Positions 6,339 through 7,415 of a stretch of DNA of 7,415 bases are shown piece after piece. Below the pieces are notes generated by a model, which was not told the origin of the DNA, did no database searches, and worked only from the letters and a program-made list of their open reading frames with translations. Made by a program: the position numbers and the translations under genes. The stretch comes from a bacterium (lineage in GTDB: Bacteria; Zixibacteria; MSB-5A5; GN15; FEB-12): positions 1 to 7,415 of the forward strand of contig DAOUUR010000109.1 of assembly GCA_030668045.1 (NCBI GenBank), read 5' to 3'. Within the stretch, counting starts at the first letter, position 1; each line of letters starts with the position of its first letter.

Positions 6339-7415
6339 GCGACAAACTCAGGAAATATCTTCCAATAGTACCGGCGCTTCTTATTTTTGCCTGGTCAGCT
6401 CAGCATTTTGATTTCCTTCAGGACGACGCCTATATCACCTACCGTTACGTTCAGAATTTCTTGAACGGCGACGGTCTCGTCTTCAACATAGGGGAGAGGA
6501 TCGAGGGGTTTACTAATTTCGGGTGGACAGTTTACCTGATTGCCTGGGGAGCGTTCGATCAGGATTATATCGCGATCTCAAGACTGACCGGCTTGTTTTT
6601 TGGCCTCGGCTCAGTCGTCCTCACCTATCTAATCAGTTTGATAGCTTTCCGTAAAGAGGACAAATGGTTTGCTTTGTTGCCAACCTATCTGGTAGGGATC
6701 AACCTTTCGCTGACGTACTGGTCAGCAGCCGGATTGGAGACAGGGGTGTTCGTATTCCTTGTCATGCTATCAGTCTACCTGTATTTGAAAAGGAGTTGGT
6801 CTCTGATAGCGGCCCTGGCACTGACGGTGTGGGTGCGACCCGAAGGTGCGGTCGTAGCTGGAATTCTGATCGTGATAGAGGCAATGATGACACGTCGGGT
6901 GCCGTGGTTCACGTTGCGTTGTGCTGGCGTTGCGTTGCTTCTGTCTATGCCATTTGTGTTCTTCAAGGTGCTGTATTATGGGTCGGTGTTCCCCAATGCA
7001 TTCTATGCCAAGACCGGTTTCCGGCTGGACCATCTGACCAGTGGCTTTGAATATGCCGGCCGGTTTTTCAAGCACTATCCTCTATATGCGGTGTCACTGC
7101 TGGCTGGTTTGACTCTCTGGTTTAGAAAACGGCTTTCCTCGACAAATGTCACACTGCTTTTGTTTACACTATTCTATATGCTTTACATAGTGCTGGTCGG
7201 GGGAGATGTGCTGAAGGTTCATCGGTTTTTCCTCCCGCTAATTGGTATTGGTGCCATAATTGTCGTGGCTGCGTTGGCCGAAGTGGTACGGAAAACGCAT
7301 CTGCGGACGCGGATGTTAGTCCTGGTGGTGACCGCTTTGATCGTACTACCGATGACCTACGTGCTTCCCGAACCGTACATTTCCCAGTACAACCTGCTGG
7401 AGAAACGGTTCACTA
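6335..7415 (+). CDS. second GT-C membrane glycosyltransferase (AftB-like), paralogue, C-terminus outside window
   Basis: An uninterrupted frame of 360 codons runs from GTG 6335 to the window end. GAAAGG (6321-6326), 8 nt upstream, sets the start. The protein is a close paralogue of the preceding gene: over residues 9-65 I count 42 of 57 identical positions. It shares D30-D31-AYITYRY, NIGERIEGFTNFGW, WVRPEGA, YYGSVFPNAFYAK and GGDVLKVHRFF in the same order and with the same spacing at the N-terminus. It is predicted to be a multi-pass inner-membrane GT-C enzyme using a lipid-linked donor with its active site outside the cytoplasm. Whether it also has the soluble and TPR region of its neighbour cannot be seen. 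The 104-nt spacer allows independent expression, but readthrough from the upstream gene is likely because no terminator is visible. It arose by tandem duplication and probably has a different acceptor or linkage. Confidence 0.85.
   Translation, partial: MSDKLRKYLPIVPALLIFAWSAQHFDFLQDDAYITYRYVQNFLNGDGLVFNIGERIEGFTNFGWTVYLIAWGAFDQDYIAISRLTGLFFGLGSVVLTYLISLIAFRKEDKWFALLPTYLVGINLSLTYWSAAGLETGVFVFLVMLSVYLYLKRSWSLIAALALTVWVRPEGAVVAGILIVIEAMMTRRVPWFTLRCAGVALLLSMPFVFFKVLYYGSVFPNAFYAKTGFRLDHLTSGFEYAGRFFKHYPLYAVSLLAGLTLWFRKRLSSTNVTLLLFTLFYMLYIVLVGGDVLKVHRFFLPLIGIGAIIVVAALAEVVRKTHLRTRMLVLVVTALIVLPMTYVLPEPYISQYNLLEKRFT

Noticed and set aside
6664..7050. 128-codon + strand frame near the right edge.
   Set aside because: It overlaps the continuous GT-C frame from 6335, which has strong paralogue support throughout; the other frame has none.

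Overview
The window looks like a chromosomal segment of a Gram-negative bacterium with mid-range GC. It holds four gene starts on the + strand with tight or moderate spacing, and one divergent gene on the - strand at the left edge. Gene content points to a lineage outside the well-studied model phyla, possibly an FCB-group or candidate-phylum bacterium such as Zixibacteria. That placement is a guess from the 'alternative' GlmU-like protein, the selenoprotein and the GT-C/TPR proteins; I could not test it. There are no RNA genes, mobile elements or CRISPR arrays that I can see.

Left edge (1-460). The - strand carries the N-terminal 85 codons of a HesB/IscA (A-type Fe-S carrier) protein. Its reading frame is interrupted by one in-frame TGA, exactly where the family has its first conserved cysteine. 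The protein homology continues past the TGA. A hairpin with bacterial SECIS features starts about 16 nt downstream of the TGA, with its apical loop 25 nt downstream. I read the gene as a selenoprotein that a standard gene caller would miss or break. The 204-nt divergent spacer (257-460) holds an extended -10 promoter for this gene, a consensus TATAAT for the rightward genes, and a perfect 17-nt dyad where that second promoter's -35 should be.

Middle (461-4335). Three carbohydrate genes run rightward. The first is a GlmU-like fusion of a nucleotidyltransferase-like domain and a left-handed beta-helix acyltransferase. The second is a GalT-family nucleotidyl-hexose transferase whose motifs resemble the ADP-glucose phosphorylase branch. 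The third is glycogen synthase (glgA), starting 1 nt after the GalT stop. Together they handle sugar-1-phosphates, nucleotide sugars and alpha-glucan storage.

Right (4350-7415). Two tandem paralogous polytopic membrane proteins belong to the GT-C glycosyltransferase superfamily (DDxFIxYRY ... GERIEGFTNF ... GGDxxxxxRFF motifs, AftB-like). The first is complete, starts with TTG and carries a C-terminal TPR region. The second starts with GTG and runs off the right edge. They probably transfer sugars from a lipid-linked donor outside the cytoplasmic membrane, onto an unknown acceptor. Their position directly behind the nucleotide-sugar and glycogen genes suggests a cell-envelope glycan or glycoprotein role, but the substrate cannot be read from sequence.
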